DNA from: Commensalibacter melissae
GTDB lineage: Bacteria; Pseudomonadota; Alphaproteobacteria; Acetobacterales; Acetobacteraceae
Direction of reading: 5' to 3'
Length of the DNA stretch: 64,000 nt
NCBI RefSeq assembly: GCF_009734185.1
Contig: NZ_CP046393.1
Coordinates: 426,501 to 490,500, forward strand
How positions within the stretch are numbered: position 1 is the stretch's first letter; every line of letters begins with the position of its first letter. The position numbers were made by a program, and so were the translations under genes. Under the pieces are notes generated by a model. The model ran no database searches and was not told the DNA's origin. It saw only the letters and a program-made list of their open reading frames with translations. Of the stretch, positions 16,168 through 26,285 are shown piece by piece.

Positions 16168-16932
16168 GTGCAATTTTATAACCAAAATCTTCATTCAAGA
16201 TTGTTATTGGGTACTGCCGGTTACCCTTCGCCAGATATCTTGATACAAGCCATTCATGCTTCCGAGGCAGAAATTATAACTGTCAGTTTACGCAGGGAAG
16301 GAGTGGGAGGTTCTGAATTTCGTCAGTTAATAGCAAAAACAAAAAAAAGGTTTTTGCCAAACACGGCAGGATGCCATACCGTGAAAGAGGCCGTGACAAC
16401 AGCGCAGATGGCACGTGAAGTTTTTGAAACAAACTGGATTAAGCTGGAAATTATCGGTCATGCGGATACTTTACAACCAGATCCTTTTGCAACAGTTGAA
16501 GCTGCCAGGATTTTGTCAAAGGAAGGGTTTGAGGTTTTTCCTTATACGACCGAGGATTTAATTGTTGGTGAAAAGTTATTAGAGGCAGGTTGTCAACTTT
16601 TGATGCCATGGGGGGCACCGATTGGATCTGGACAAGGTTTGCGTAATATTGAAGGTTTAAAAACAATGCGTCAATATTTTAAAAATATTCCTCTTATTAT
16701 TGATGCGGGGATTGGAGCGCCAAGTCAAGCAATCCAAGCGATGGAAATAGGTTTTGATGCAATTTTACTAAATACGGCAATTGCGAAATCAAAAAATCCT
16801 ATTCTAATGGCAGATGCTTTTAACAAAGCTATTTTAGCGGGACGGATAGCATATAAAGCGGGATTAATGGAAAAGCGTAATATGGCCTATGCCTCAACAC
16901 CAGCATATGGATTGGCGGATCTATCATTATAA
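16168..16932 (+). CDS. thiG: Thiazole synthase
   Basis: A 254-residue TIM-barrel enzyme making thiazole phosphate from deoxyxylulose 5-phosphate, dehydroglycine and ThiS thiocarboxylate. Conserved stretches: [49 protein letters not shown] and [11 protein letters not shown]. It starts with GTG after a GGGAGG site, two bases after thiS. Its TAA overlaps the ATG of thiE. Confidence 0.95.
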   Translation: MQFYNQNLHSRLLLGTAGYPSPDILIQAIHASEAEIITVSLRREGVGGSEFRQLIAKTKKRFLPNTAGCHTVKEAVTTAQMAREVFETNWIKLEIIGHADTLQPDPFATVEAARILSKEGFEVFPYTTEDLIVGEKLLEAGCQLLMPWGAPIGSGQGLRNIEGLKTMRQYFKNIPLIIDAGIGAPSQAIQAMEIGFDAILLNTAIAKSKNPILMADAFNKAILAGRIAYKAGLMEKRNMAYASTPAYGLADLSL

Positions 16933-17534
16933 TGGAAAAATTTTATTTAGTCACAGAATCTGTCTCATTAATTAAAAAATTATTGCCTGTTGGGGTTAAA
17001 TTGATTCAATTACGAATTAAAAACATGTCTCAGCCGGATTTGAGGCAAAATATTATGGAAGCAAAAATCTGTTGTGAACGTTATGGTGCGCGATTGATTT
17101 TGAACGATTACTGGGAATTGGCTTTAGAATTGGGCATAAATTTTGTTCATTTAGGACAAGAAGATTTATTAAAAGCAGATTTTAACAGGATACGAAATGC
17201 AGGAATTCAATATGGGATTTCCACACATGATAGATCTGAGTTGGAAATTGCGTTGAAGCTTTACCCTGACTATATTGCATTGGGACCAATTTATCCGACT
17301 GTATTGAAGAAAATGAAATGGCACCCGCAAGGGTTATCAAAACTGAACAGATGGAAACAGAGAATAAGAAATATTCCTTTGGTTGCTATTGGGGGATTAA
17401 CAGTTGAACGGATTCCTTATGTTTTGAAAGCGGGTGCAGATAGTTTGGCAGTAGTAACAGATATTAAGACTGCGTCAGATCCAATCAATCGTTATAATGC
17501 TTGGCAAAGACAGATTAAAAAGGTCATCAATTAA
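16932..17534 (+). CDS. thiE: Thiamine phosphate synthase
   Basis: A 200-residue TIM-barrel enzyme that joins the pyrimidine and thiazole moieties to give thiamine phosphate. LIQLRIKN near the N-terminus, LILNDYWELA, FVHLGQEDL, DYIALGPIYPT and VAIGGLTVERI are family motifs. The protein is slightly short but complete. TAATG overlaps join it to both thiG and thiF, implying translational coupling. Confidence 0.92.
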   Translation: MEKFYLVTESVSLIKKLLPVGVKLIQLRIKNMSQPDLRQNIMEAKICCERYGARLILNDYWELALELGINFVHLGQEDLLKADFNRIRNAGIQYGISTHDRSELEIALKLYPDYIALGPIYPTVLKKMKWHPQGLSKLNRWKQRIRNIPLVAIGGLTVERIPYVLKAGADSLAVVTDIKTASDPINRYNAWQRQIKKVIN

Positions 17535-18499
17535 TGGAAAAACAGTTTAAAAAACAGATAATGTTATCTGAGGTTGGTATCGAAGGTCAGGAGAGATTAA
17601 GAAAGGCCCGTCTATTAGTTGTAGGATGTGGTGGATTGGGTAATACGGTTTTACCATTACTTAGTGCAGCGGGGATAGGTTTTATAAGGGTTTATGACCA
17701 TGATATTGTAGAAGTATCTAATTTACATCGACAATATATGTACTCTAAATCTGATCTTGGCAAACATAAAGTTTTGGTAATGCAGAATATTTTATATCGT
17801 CAAAATCCAGAGTGTCATATCGAGGCTTATGCTCAAAAATTAAGTTTTTCATATATTTCTGATGCAATGCGTGGAATTGATCTGGTTATAGATGCGGCTG
17901 ATAATTTTATGGTGACATATCTTCTTTCTGACAAATGTTATGAAATGAATATTCCTTTTATAAGTGCTTCTGTTCTGGAATTTCAGGGATATGTAGGGGC
18001 TTTTTGTGGTGGTGGGCCAAGCTATCGCTCGGTTTTTCCAAAACCTTCGTTTTCGAATAATAATTGTAATAATATTGGAGTAATGGGACCTGTTGTTGCG
18101 ATTATGGGATCTATTCAGGCAGAAATGGCTATAAATATAATAATAAAGCTTTCCAAACCGACATTAGGAAACTTGTTTCATATAGATTGCATTAACTGGA
18201 GAGTTGGTCAGATTTGTTTTGATGATGCGGAAGAACCTGAACAAAAAACAATTATTTCATTATTGGATAGGGACAGTCTCAAAGTTGATGATTATTTGGT
18301 TGAATTACGGGATGAAATTGAAGCTCCAATCAGTGTTAATTCTCATGTTGTTCGGATGAAACCTGAAAATATAGAAAATAGTAATTTTCCGATCGATCGA
18401 CGAATAGTATTTATTTGTAAGACTGGGATAAGAGCTATTAAAGCAGCATATCAGTTACAATTTAAGGGTTATACAAATTTAGGTATCATAGCTGATTAA
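17534..18499 (+). CDS. thiF: ThiF/MoeB-type adenylyltransferase with partial rhodanese-like tail
   Basis: A 321-residue E1-like enzyme that adenylates the ThiS C-terminus. The nucleotide motif VVGCGGLGN, VSNLHRQ and IDAADNF are present, and the conserved Cys before NIGVMGPVV fits the ThiS-linked Cys. The first zinc CxxC pair, normally in a CYRC-type motif, reads PSYRSVF here, and the second pair is also missing. The last 40 residues (IVFICKTGIRAIKAAYQLQF) resemble the rhodanese active-site loop C-x-x-G-x-R of MoeZ-like proteins, but the rhodanese domain is much shortened. It is the last gene of the operon; no thiC, thiD or thiH is nearby. Confidence 0.88.
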   Translation: MEKQFKKQIMLSEVGIEGQERLRKARLLVVGCGGLGNTVLPLLSAAGIGFIRVYDHDIVEVSNLHRQYMYSKSDLGKHKVLVMQNILYRQNPECHIEAYAQKLSFSYISDAMRGIDLVIDAADNFMVTYLLSDKCYEMNIPFISASVLEFQGYVGAFCGGGPSYRSVFPKPSFSNNNCNNIGVMGPVVAIMGSIQAEMAINIIIKLSKPTLGNLFHIDCINWRVGQICFDDAEEPEQKTIISLLDRDSLKVDDYLVELRDEIEAPISVNSHVVRMKPENIENSNFPIDRRIVFICKTGIRAIKAAYQLQFKGYTNLGIIAD

Positions 18500-18848
18500 C
18501 TTTTTTAAAATATTATTTATATTAAATTCTAATAAATTATAATTTAATAATACAAAAAACGTTATATTTTAATTCAATTAACAAAAATTTTCAGCAAATT
18601 TAACGATTATTGTTTGTAAATATAATTGTAATGATATTCTTGAATATATCGAATGTTTTTAATAATAATAAATAATAATATATCATTTTCAGTTAAATAT
18701 AAGATTTGATTAATTAAATATTAAGATTTAAATATGCGTTTATAAAATATTTTATTTAAGTATAAAGGGGAAATATTTTACGGTAATGTATTTTTTTATA
18801 AAAGATAAAGAAGATGCGTTTAAAATTATATAGTTAAATGTTTAAGGA
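18500..18848. other. AT-rich intergenic region
   Basis: I see no gene, RNA or clear terminator here. It separates convergent thiF and the MarR-type gene. Confidence 0.4.
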
Positions 18849-19160
18849 TTAACAGGCATGATACATAGAATAGGGTATAGTTTGAATTTGTTGAATATAA
18901 TTCTGACCAATTAATGTTGATGAAACGATTACTTTACGTCCATCTTGTGTATCTGGTTTACGTTTAACGAGTTTTAATTCTTCTAAACGGTTAATTGCCT
19001 TGGTTACAGCAGGTTTAGAAAGATTTAATGTTTTAGAATAATAATCGACACTCGCTTCAATCGCTTCGTTATAAACCAAGGATAAGATTGCAAGTTGACG
19101 AACGGTAAGTGCAAAATGACTACTGGCAGAATTTTTAATAATTTGAAAAGAAAGATTCAT
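18849..19160 (-). CDS. MarR-family transcriptional regulator
   Basis: A 103-residue winged-helix protein. SHFALTVRQLAILSLVY, then YYSKTLNLSKPAVTKAINRL (recognition helix) and RKPDTQDGRKVIVSST (wing) follow the MarR pattern; the protein lacks the long C-terminal dimerisation helix. ATG at 19160 is preferred to the upstream frame beginning at 19205, as it has AAGGA upstream and fits the helix start. No obvious target gene is adjacent; the S24 repressor lies upstream on the same strand. Confidence 0.8.
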   Translation of the reverse strand: MNLSFQIIKNSASSHFALTVRQLAILSLVYNEAIEASVDYYSKTLNLSKPAVTKAINRLEELKLVKRKPDTQDGRKVIVSSTLIGQNYIQQIQTIPYSMYHAC

Positions 19161-19334
19161 TTTAATTAATATCCTTTTTGAAAACAAATAAATAAGGTTT
19201 TTCAATTAAGTATTGATATAACAATGATTTTTTGTGTTATGCTTATATTTTATAGGGAAAAAAACCGTCGTCAACAATTTTTGGTAAAAATCCCGCAAAT
19301 GCAATGAAACGAATCGTTAACAAAAATAAATCTT

Positions 19335-20075
19335 TTAATTCTGTAATTTTATTCTTTGTATAGTGTTATGATAACAACCAATGACAAGACTTTGAATTGT
19401 TACAGATGGTGTAATATTATTTTTTGAGTGAAAAGAATTTGAGCGTGGTAAAATTATAGGGTGTGTAAAATTAGGATTGTTACTATAAGGCCAGAGAAAA
19501 ATTTTACCATTTTCTTTTATTTCAACTATTTTAAGGGTTTGCTCATAACAATTTGTTAATTTATCATAACGAATGGTAACAACACATTCACCATCTTTAG
19601 GGGCTCTTTCTAAATCAGAAAAATTGACAGCAATGATGATAGAGCCTTTAGGATATAACAAATTCATTGATTCATCCCTGATATTCAAGGCAAAGCTTTT
19701 TGCATTTTTAAATTCCGGATTCTCAGGAATGGGAAAAATAATCCATTCGGATTGTGGCCATTCTACTTTCTGAATCCATTGAGAGGCTTCTATGTTTCCT
19801 TTGATATAGATTATTTTTAGAGAAATGAAAGGGTTTTTTAAAGTTAAAGATGGAGGGAAAGATTGTGGGTTTAGGGCGTTCAGAAAATAGTCAATACTGA
19901 CATTTAATGAATTTGCTAACTTGATTAACTTGTCAACTTTGGGAAAATTACCATTTCTCCGCATATCTCTAATAAAATCTGGACTTATACCAGCATTAAT
20001 ACATGCCTTGCGTTCACTAATATTTTTTTCTTTTATGATGTTTTCAATGTTAAATAAAAGCTTTTTTATGTTCAT
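19335..20075 (-). CDS. CI-like phage repressor (HTH plus S24 peptidase-like domain)
   Basis: A 246-residue protein. The N-terminal HTH (ERKACINAGISPDFIRDM, then LIKLANSLNVSIDYF) is of XRE/LexA-repressor type. The C-terminal half has the S24 pattern: RDESMNLLYPKGSIIIA carries the expected catalytic Ser, and CYEQTLKIVEI carries a candidate Lys. Such repressors maintain lysogeny and self-cleave with RecA after DNA damage. No divergent cro/cII gene is apparent; the region toward 20328 is empty. It may control the prophage modules of this genome or be a leftover. Confidence 0.8.
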   Translation of the reverse strand: MNIKKLLFNIENIIKEKNISERKACINAGISPDFIRDMRRNGNFPKVDKLIKLANSLNVSIDYFLNALNPQSFPPSLTLKNPFISLKIIYIKGNIEASQWIQKVEWPQSEWIIFPIPENPEFKNAKSFALNIRDESMNLLYPKGSIIIAVNFSDLERAPKDGECVVTIRYDKLTNCYEQTLKIVEIKENGKIFLWPYSNNPNFTHPIILPRSNSFHSKNNITPSVTIQSLVIGCYHNTIQRIKLQN

Positions 20076-20328
20076 TTTTAAAGAATAATACCATACTAAT
20101 TAATTAATTATATGTGGTATTTTAACCGGAATATAAATTATAAAGGTTAAAATACCGTACGTTTATTCATTATTGCAATTTAAATTGATGAAGGATAGCA
20201 ATTTTTTATAGAGAAATTTTAATTATTCAAATTATAGGATATGATCAACATAACTTATTGATATTAATATTTTTAATGAATGAATCAAATAGAAGCTAAA
20301 TTATGATCTTTCATGATATTAATATAAT

Positions 20329-20847
20329 TTATTTTATATCTAATATTTTTGAAGTTGAGCAAAAATTTCTATCATAATAAACGAGATTATCGTTTTTATT
20401 GTTAATATTAATTATATTAATATTTGTGAAAAAAAGCGAATGTGTACCGTATTCTTTAATTTCATTTATTTGACCTTTCAAATAAACCAATGCATCTTTA
20501 AGATATGGTGGGTTTTTGTCAGTTTTTTGCCATTCATCTTGTAAAAATCTATCTTGCATACTAACTTTTGTAATTCCGGCAAAATGTTTTGCTGCATCCA
20601 GATGTTTGGAAGAAAGAATATTGATACAAATATTTTGATTATCTTTAAATATTTGATTTACTTTACTTTTTTTATTGATACAGACTAATATTGTTGGAGG
20701 GGTGTCGGTTATGGAACAAACTGATGTTGCGGTAATCCCGTGTGGACCTGTATTTCCATTGGTAGTTATAATGCAAACACCTGCAGCTAATTGCGACATA
20801 GCATCACGGAAATTTTTCTGCTCTTGATTTAAAATAGATAAGTTCAT
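20329..20847 (-). CDS. Flavin reductase (HpaC/RutF-like)
   Basis: A 172-residue flavin reductase-like protein. It begins FRDAMSQLAAGVCIITT, continues HGITATSVCSITDTPPTILV and NICINILSSKHLDAAKHFAG, and ends with YYDRNF, as in NAD(P)H:FMN reductases that feed two-component monooxygenases. The ribosome site AAAGGA is 7 bases from the ATG. No partner monooxygenase is nearby, so the substrate pathway is unknown. Confidence 0.85.
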   Translation of the reverse strand: MNLSILNQEQKNFRDAMSQLAAGVCIITTNGNTGPHGITATSVCSITDTPPTILVCINKKSKVNQIFKDNQNICINILSSKHLDAAKHFAGITKVSMQDRFLQDEWQKTDKNPPYLKDALVYLKGQINEIKEYGTHSLFFTNINIININNKNDNLVYYDRNFCSTSKILDIK

Positions 20848-21357
20848 TTAATATCCTTTATATAAAACAATAATTAATTATTTCATTTATAAAAAATTAA
20901 TAAAATATCTATTTAAAGGCAAATTAAATTATATATACATTTAAAATTTTAGTTAGTGTAATAAATATAATTGCATAAAAAATTTTAAAAAATAGATTGT
21001 TAATAGATTAAAAAATTAATAAATTATCAAAATATTATTTATGCTTGATTTTTTTTTAAACAGTGTTAATTCATTGAAAAGATAAGGAAGGTGCTGTTTT
21101 AAATAATGAATATTAATAAAAATTTATGAATATGGAAAAGCAGTTATTTCTTAAAAGATGGTTTAGTATTATATATCTAAAATAATTTTAATATATAATA
21201 ACAATTAACATTTTATTTGGATTAATTATTATTAGAATAAAGGAACAGTAGTAGAATTAATAAAAGGTTTAATTACAATATATAGCCAGTCATCAATTTA
21301 AATAAAATTTATGAGAATATGTCATTAATGGCAGAATTAATATGAATAGGAACTGAA
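20848..21357. other. AT-rich intergenic region before the SSB paralogue
   Basis: About 500 bases with no convincing frame, RNA or hairpin. It separates divergently transcribed flavin reductase and ssb-like genes and must hold their promoters. Confidence 0.4.
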
Positions 21358-21753
21358 ATGAGTGGCTTTATAAATAAAGTTGTTTTGATTGGTATTTTAG
21401 CCAAGGATCCAGAAATAAAAATGATTCAATCTGGTGATAACATAGCGACTTTAGTCTTAATGGTAAATGATAGCTGGGAAAATCGACGTACAGCTCAACA
21501 AATTAACAAAGTTGAGTATTTTAAAGTTGTCGTTTTTAGTAAAAATTTGATTAAACAAATTGAAACTGTCATCAAAAAAGGGGATCAGTTATACATTGAA
21601 GGACAATTAAGAGTTCGGAAATGGTACGATGAACAGAAAAATAATCATTATAGCGCAGAAATTGTTCTTTTCTCTCATAACGGAATATTAGTATTGTTGA
21701 ATGATAATAATATAAAAGAGGAATTATTAATTAATCAAGAGGCTTCATCATAA
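21358..21753 (+). CDS. Single-stranded DNA-binding protein paralogue (phage-type)
   Basis: A 131-residue OB-fold SSB: FINKVVLIGILAKDPEIKMI, then VEYFKVVVFSK and GDQLYIEGQLRVRKWYD are the typical SSB strands. The acidic DDDIPF-like C-terminal tip that recruits host replication proteins is missing; the tail is short and ends NQEASS. This suggests a mobile-element copy and not the housekeeping ssb. AGGA precedes the ATG. It is followed 16 bases later by an HTH-like gene, probably in one operon ending in a strong terminator. Confidence 0.82.
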   Translation: MSGFINKVVLIGILAKDPEIKMIQSGDNIATLVLMVNDSWENRRTAQQINKVEYFKVVVFSKNLIKQIETVIKKGDQLYIEGQLRVRKWYDEQKNNHYSAEIVLFSHNGILVLLNDNNIKEELLINQEASS

Positions 21754-21769
21754 TTAAAGAAGGCCTTTT

Positions 21770-22324
21770 ATGAAAAAAAGTATAAAAAAACGGATTAATA
21801 AAAAAAAATTACCTTTTATTGTACGTAAACATCATCTGGAAGCGCAATATAATTCAGGAAAACTAATAATTGATGTTGGTATTGATCCTCAAAATATAAA
21901 TGAAAAAGTTACACGATTACGACGTAAATGTGTTTATGATGAGATGATGAATCGTGGTAGTATAAGTATTACCCAACGTAATTGTGCTGAACGATATGCC
22001 ATTTTGTGTGAAAAAGCTTTCGGACAGAGCAGTTCAATTTACGCACGTATAAGTCATTGGTTGAAAGAGGGAAAAATAAGTGGCAGAAATTGGGAACCAA
22101 TACCTTCACAACATGATGCATACAGTAAATTATTATCTATATGGCAAGAAATTGGGCGTTATCATCTTGATATTTTGAATATGATTATTTTGGGAAATAT
22201 GAAATGTAAAGAAATATCCCAATTACTTAAATTGAATTTGAATTATACTATGGGTCAGGTTCTATCAGCTTTTATTTTATTAGAAGAAGCTTTGGAAAAA
22301 AATAATTTTACGATAAAATTATAA
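21770..22324 (+). CDS. Uncharacterised phage-early-type protein with possible C-terminal HTH
   Basis: 184 residues, strongly basic at the N-terminus (KKSIKKRINKKKLPF) and predicted mostly helical. The C-terminal part (DILNMIILGNMKCKEISQLL, then NYTMGQVLSAFILLEEAL) resembles a sigma-4/HTH arrangement seen in phage late-gene or antitermination regulators. I do not recognise a named family. It lies directly after the SSB paralogue and before a strong terminator, as in phage early operons. GAAGG is 7-8 bases from the ATG. Confidence 0.6.
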   Translation: MKKSIKKRINKKKLPFIVRKHHLEAQYNSGKLIIDVGIDPQNINEKVTRLRRKCVYDEMMNRGSISITQRNCAERYAILCEKAFGQSSSIYARISHWLKEGKISGRNWEPIPSQHDAYSKLLSIWQEIGRYHLDILNMIILGNMKCKEISQLLKLNLNYTMGQVLSAFILLEEALEKNNFTIKL

Positions 22325-22377
22325 CATATATAATTAGTAATTTAATCAGATGGAAAAGTTTTAATAATTCTTTATTA

Positions 22378-22400
22378 AGCAGCCTTTAGGCTGCTTTTTT
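22378..22400 (+). terminator. Strong Rho-independent terminator of the ssb-like operon
   Basis: AGCAGCC (22378-22384), loop TTTA, GGCTGCT (22389-22395), then a T-run. It lies 53 bases after the stop of the HTH-like gene. Confidence 0.9.
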
Positions 22401-22619
22401 ATGCCCAGGTATAATGATACGTGTTACAAGTATCTATATAATTATCATACGTGGGATAAGCTCTAATTCAATTTCTTGTCAAAGTATATTTTTATATATT
22501 TCCGAAATGATATTGAGCTCATCTTGACTATGTAGGAAAAACATCTGGTGTTTATATATTGTCCAAGATGAATGTAACCTTCATGTAAAGGATGGGCTGA
22601 AATAAAATGTTTTTTTCAA

Positions 22620-23024
22620 ATTGATGGTTGGACATCAATTGGATCTGATAGTTAGTAATGATAGTTTGTATCCGGATGGAAGAAATTCTTGTTTAAGCTA
22701 GGATATTAATAAGGAAGATGCTTTTAATGAAAATTTAAAAAAACTATTCGTAAAATGCAAAATTCAAGAGCTTTTTATGATGATAAGGTTATCATTAAAA
22801 CATTCCCTAGAGTTGAAGAGAAAATTCCCAATCCTGAAGCTTTATCTATTCAAGTATTTTTTTATAAGGATAATGATTTGGCTGATGTGCAATATTTTCA
22901 ATAGTATTATAATATAATAGATATTTCGATTTCGATTGTAAATATGGTGCAAGATACAGAAGTAGGCAATACAGAATTTTATTATAATTCACATGACCAA
23001 TTGATCGCAGGTTGTTCAAAATAA
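22620..23024 (+). pseudogene. Decayed protein-coding gene, family unknown
   Basis: Coding-like text persists through inactivating lesions. The last frame reads ...RKMQNSRAFYDDKVIIKTFP and VEEKIPNPEALSIQVFFYKD, hits TAG at 22902, then resumes to SHDQLIAGCSK and TAA at 23022. Upstream text (LYPDGRNSCLS, TAG at 22699, then DINKEDAFNENLK) is in another frame, the change falling in a run of seven A at 22737-22743. No family recognised. The rest of the 22325-23211 gap shows nothing beyond the terminator. It may be chance in AT-rich DNA, hence low confidence. Confidence 0.3.
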
Positions 23025-23211
23025 AGTTTTTCAACTTAATTCGTAAAAATTTTATTTTATTTATTTTGTAAAGAAATTTTGAATGAAATTATGATATCAT
23101 ACAAATAATCTTAAAATTTCTGTTACGGAATTATCGATTTATAGATAAATCTTGTTAGATCGTCTATTTAACTAAATAATATTGGCATTCATATTTAGAA
23201 TGGAAATCATT

Positions 23212-24651
23212 ATGAGATCTTTAAGTTCAGCTGATAATTTTGTTAAAGAAGCGATGAAGAAAAGGGGTGATAATTATTACCCAAAATTTCATATTGCCGC
23301 TCAATATGGTTGGATTAATGATCCAAATGGTTTAATTTATATTAACGGGAAATATCATTTTTTCTTTCAACATTATCCTTATAAACCTATATGGGGGCCT
23401 ATGCATTGGGGGCACGTTGTCAGTGATGATATGGTTCATTGGGAGCATATGCCAATTGCTCTATATCCTGATCAGGAATATGATCGGGATGGTTGTTATT
23501 CAGGTTCAGCTGTAAATAATAATGGTATACTAACCTTATTTTATACAGGTCATAGATTTTTTGAGAAAACCGGTGAAGATTCACGAATTTGTCAAGTTCA
23601 ATGCATGGCGACCAGTATAGATGGAATTCATTTTACCAAACATGGACCTGTTTTATATCCTCCAGAAGGTATAGTTGATTTTCGAGATCCCAAAGTATGG
23701 CGAGCTCGGGAAAAATGGTGGATGGTTGTGGGGGCAAAAGTAAATGATTTGGGTCAAGTGAGGTTATATCAATCTGATAATTTAAAAGAATGGCAATTTA
23801 GATGTATCCTACATCAGGCAAAAGATAGCGTAGATGGTTATATGTGGGAATGTCCTGATTTTTTTAGTGTTAATAATAAAGATGTGTTAATTACTTCACC
23901 TCAAGGTATGCCTGCTCAGGAATATGATTACCGTAATTTACATCAAAGTGGTTATTGTATAGGTCAATGGGAAAAGAATGGAACTTTTTCTATTGAAACT
24001 TCATTTAGAGAAATTGATCATGGTCATGATTTTTATGCCCCCCAGACATTTGAAGCTGCTGATGGGCGTAGAATTATGGTCGGATGGATGGAGATGTGGG
24101 ATGCGCCTCTTCCTAATCAATCCGAGGGTTGGAGCGGCGCGTTAACCTTGCCTAGAGAAATTTCATGTAATGAGATTGGTAAATTATATTGTAAACCAAT
24201 TGTAGAATTGGAATTACTTAGAACAGATTATAAAAATTTTGAATTGATTGCTTTAAATAATGAGGTTTATTCATTAGATGAAACATATCAAGAGCTGAAG
24301 CTATCGATTGATTTGACTGCTAGTTCATGTAGGTGTTTTGGTTTAAATATTGAAAGTGCTGGAAGAATTAGTGTTGATTCAGCTTTGAAGCGGTTAATAT
24401 TTGACCGACATAGTTCTGATTATGAATTACAATCCTGTCGAAGTATTTCTTTAAAGGGAATGTTACGAATAGACTTACATATTTTTATTGATGCCTCTTC
24501 TATAGAAATTTTTGTTAATGAAGGTGAATATAGTTTAACTAGCAAGATTTATCCGATTTCTGACCAAAAAAAGTTAACGTTATTTGCTGAGAAAGGAACC
24601 GCAATTTTTAAAAATATAAAAGAATGGAAATTGGATTCAATTTTTAAATAA
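23212..24651 (+). CDS. GH32 sucrose(-6-phosphate) hydrolase / beta-fructofuranosidase
   Basis: A 479-residue glycoside hydrolase of family 32 that cleaves sucrose or its phosphate to glucose (phosphate) and fructose. The three catalytic motifs are WINDPNG (nucleophile Asp), FRDPKVW (transition-state Asp) and WECPDFF (acid/base Glu). A C-terminal beta-sandwich follows, with SSIEIFVNEGEYSLTSKIYP. ATG at 23212 is chosen because GGAAA lies 5 bases upstream; earlier in-frame TTG 23182 and ATG 23200 lack ribosome sites. There is no signal peptide, so it acts in the cytoplasm. No sugar transporter or kinase is adjacent. Confidence 0.92.
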   Translation: MRSLSSADNFVKEAMKKRGDNYYPKFHIAAQYGWINDPNGLIYINGKYHFFFQHYPYKPIWGPMHWGHVVSDDMVHWEHMPIALYPDQEYDRDGCYSGSAVNNNGILTLFYTGHRFFEKTGEDSRICQVQCMATSIDGIHFTKHGPVLYPPEGIVDFRDPKVWRAREKWWMVVGAKVNDLGQVRLYQSDNLKEWQFRCILHQAKDSVDGYMWECPDFFSVNNKDVLITSPQGMPAQEYDYRNLHQSGYCIGQWEKNGTFSIETSFREIDHGHDFYAPQTFEAADGRRIMVGWMEMWDAPLPNQSEGWSGALTLPREISCNEIGKLYCKPIVELELLRTDYKNFELIALNNEVYSLDETYQELKLSIDLTASSCRCFGLNIESAGRISVDSALKRLIFDRHSSDYELQSCRSISLKGMLRIDLHIFIDASSIEIFVNEGEYSLTSKIYPISDQKKLTLFAEKGTAIFKNIKEWKLDSIFK

Positions 24652-24669
24652 TCTGAAAGTTATAATTTT

Positions 24670-24708
24670 GATGATGAGAATAATTTTTCAAACTATCTTC
24701 TCATCATC
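24670..24708. terminator. Bidirectional terminator between sucrase and pckA
   Basis: GATGATGAGAA (24670-24680) pairs perfectly with TTCTCATCATC (24698-24708) around a 17-base loop, between two convergent genes. Confidence 0.7.
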
Positions 24709-24740
24709 ATGTTAAATAAAATTTATCAAAAAACTATTAT

Positions 24741-26285
24741 CTAATATTTTAATTTGGGTCCTGCTTGATAGATAGTTTCAGAGACGTTAAATTTCTTGAA
24801 ATTATCAATAAATTGTTGTGCTAAATTTTGTGCAGCTTGATCATAAGCTTGTGGATCTTTCCAACAGTTGCGTGGATTTAGAATTTTATTTTCAACATTA
24901 GGTATTGCAGTGGGAATATCCAGATTCATAATTTCAAGATGCTCTGTTTTTGTTTCGTTAATAAGGTCATTTTGTATCGCATGGATAATTGCTCTCGTTG
25001 TTGGAATTTTGAACCTTTTACCTACACCATAACCACCCCCTGTCCATCCTGTATTAACCAAATAAACATGCGAATGAAAATTCTTAATGCGTTTGATTAA
25101 AAGTTCTGCATAGACTTGTGGTGGACGTGGAAAAAAAGGTGCACCAAAACATGTTGAAAATGTGGATTTGATTCCTGAACCGGATCCTATTTCCGTTGAT
25201 CCAACCAATGCGGTATATCCAGAAAGAAAATGGTATGCAGCTTGTTCATGATTTAGAATGGCAATAGGTGGCAAGACGCCAGTTAAATCACAAGTCAAAA
25301 AGATAATTGCATTAGGTTCGCCCCCTTTGTTATTTTTTGCCCGTTTCACAATGAAATCACGAGGGTAGCAAGCTCTTGTATTCTGAGTGAATTGTTCATC
25401 ATTGTAATCAGGCTCACGTGTCACTTTATCTAATACGACATTTTCAAGAACACTTCCAAAACGGATAGCTCGCCAGATAACGGGCTCATTTTTTTCACTA
25501 AGATGAATACATTTTGCATAGCATCCTCCTTCAATATTAAAAACTGTTCCTGCACCCCAACCATGTTCATCATCTCCAATCAGGTAACGGTGTTCATCGG
25601 CTGAAAGTGTTGTTTTACCTGTTCCTGACAATCCAAAAAACAAGGTTACATCACCTTTTTCGCCAATATTTGCTGCACAATGCATGGGTAAAACGTCTTG
25701 CTCAGGCAAAAGAAAATTTTGCACAGAGAACATGGCTTTTTTCATTTCCCCAGCATAAGGCATTCCTGCAAGTAAAACTTTTTTTTGAGAAATGTTAATG
25801 ATGACAGTTCCCTCAGAATTGGTACCGTCTCGTTCAGGATTGCACTTGAAACCGGGAGCGTTGATAATTTGCCATTCAGATAGTTGTTTTGGATTATAAA
25901 TATCAGGATTGATGAAAAGACATCTTCCAAACACGTTATGCCAAGCGGTTTCGGTAATCATTTTGACGGGTAGATAATAATTTTGGTCAGACCCGACATG
26001 AACATGAGAAATGAAACATGCTTGTCGATTGATATAATCCTCGACATGTTTCCATAAGGTGTCAAATTTATTTTCGGAATAAGGTTGGTTAATTTTACCC
26101 CAATTAATCGCATTTTCTGTTATGGCTTCTTTAACAATAAAACGATCAGTCGGGGACCGTCCGGTTCGTTTGCCCGTTTTTACTGTTAACGCACCATTAG
26201 CGGCCAATTTTCCCTCATTGCGTTGAATGGCTAACTCAACAAGTTCTGCGATGCTAATATCTGTATAATGTTTAACGTGATTCAT
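24741..26285 (-). CDS. pckA: Phosphoenolpyruvate carboxykinase (ATP)
   Basis: A 514-residue ATP-dependent PEPCK converting oxaloacetate to PEP for gluconeogenesis. [13 protein letters not shown] is the kinase P-loop, GDDEHGW the metal-binding kinase-2 motif, and [12 protein letters not shown] the N-terminal substrate region; [14 protein letters not shown] near the C-terminus is also diagnostic. GGAAA precedes the ATG. It is monocistronic between terminators and an upstream AT-rich gap. Confidence 0.97.
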   Translation of the reverse strand: MNHVKHYTDISIAELVELAIQRNEGKLAANGALTVKTGKRTGRSPTDRFIVKEAITENAINWGKINQPYSENKFDTLWKHVEDYINRQACFISHVHVGSDQNYYLPVKMITETAWHNVFGRCLFINPDIYNPKQLSEWQIINAPGFKCNPERDGTNSEGTVIINISQKKVLLAGMPYAGEMKKAMFSVQNFLLPEQDVLPMHCAANIGEKGDVTLFFGLSGTGKTTLSADEHRYLIGDDEHGWGAGTVFNIEGGCYAKCIHLSEKNEPVIWRAIRFGSVLENVVLDKVTREPDYNDEQFTQNTRACYPRDFIVKRAKNNKGGEPNAIIFLTCDLTGVLPPIAILNHEQAAYHFLSGYTALVGSTEIGSGSGIKSTFSTCFGAPFFPRPPQVYAELLIKRIKNFHSHVYLVNTGWTGGGYGVGKRFKIPTTRAIIHAIQNDLINETKTEHLEIMNLDIPTAIPNVENKILNPRNCWKDPQAYDQAAQNLAQQFIDNFKKFNVSETIYQAGPKLKY

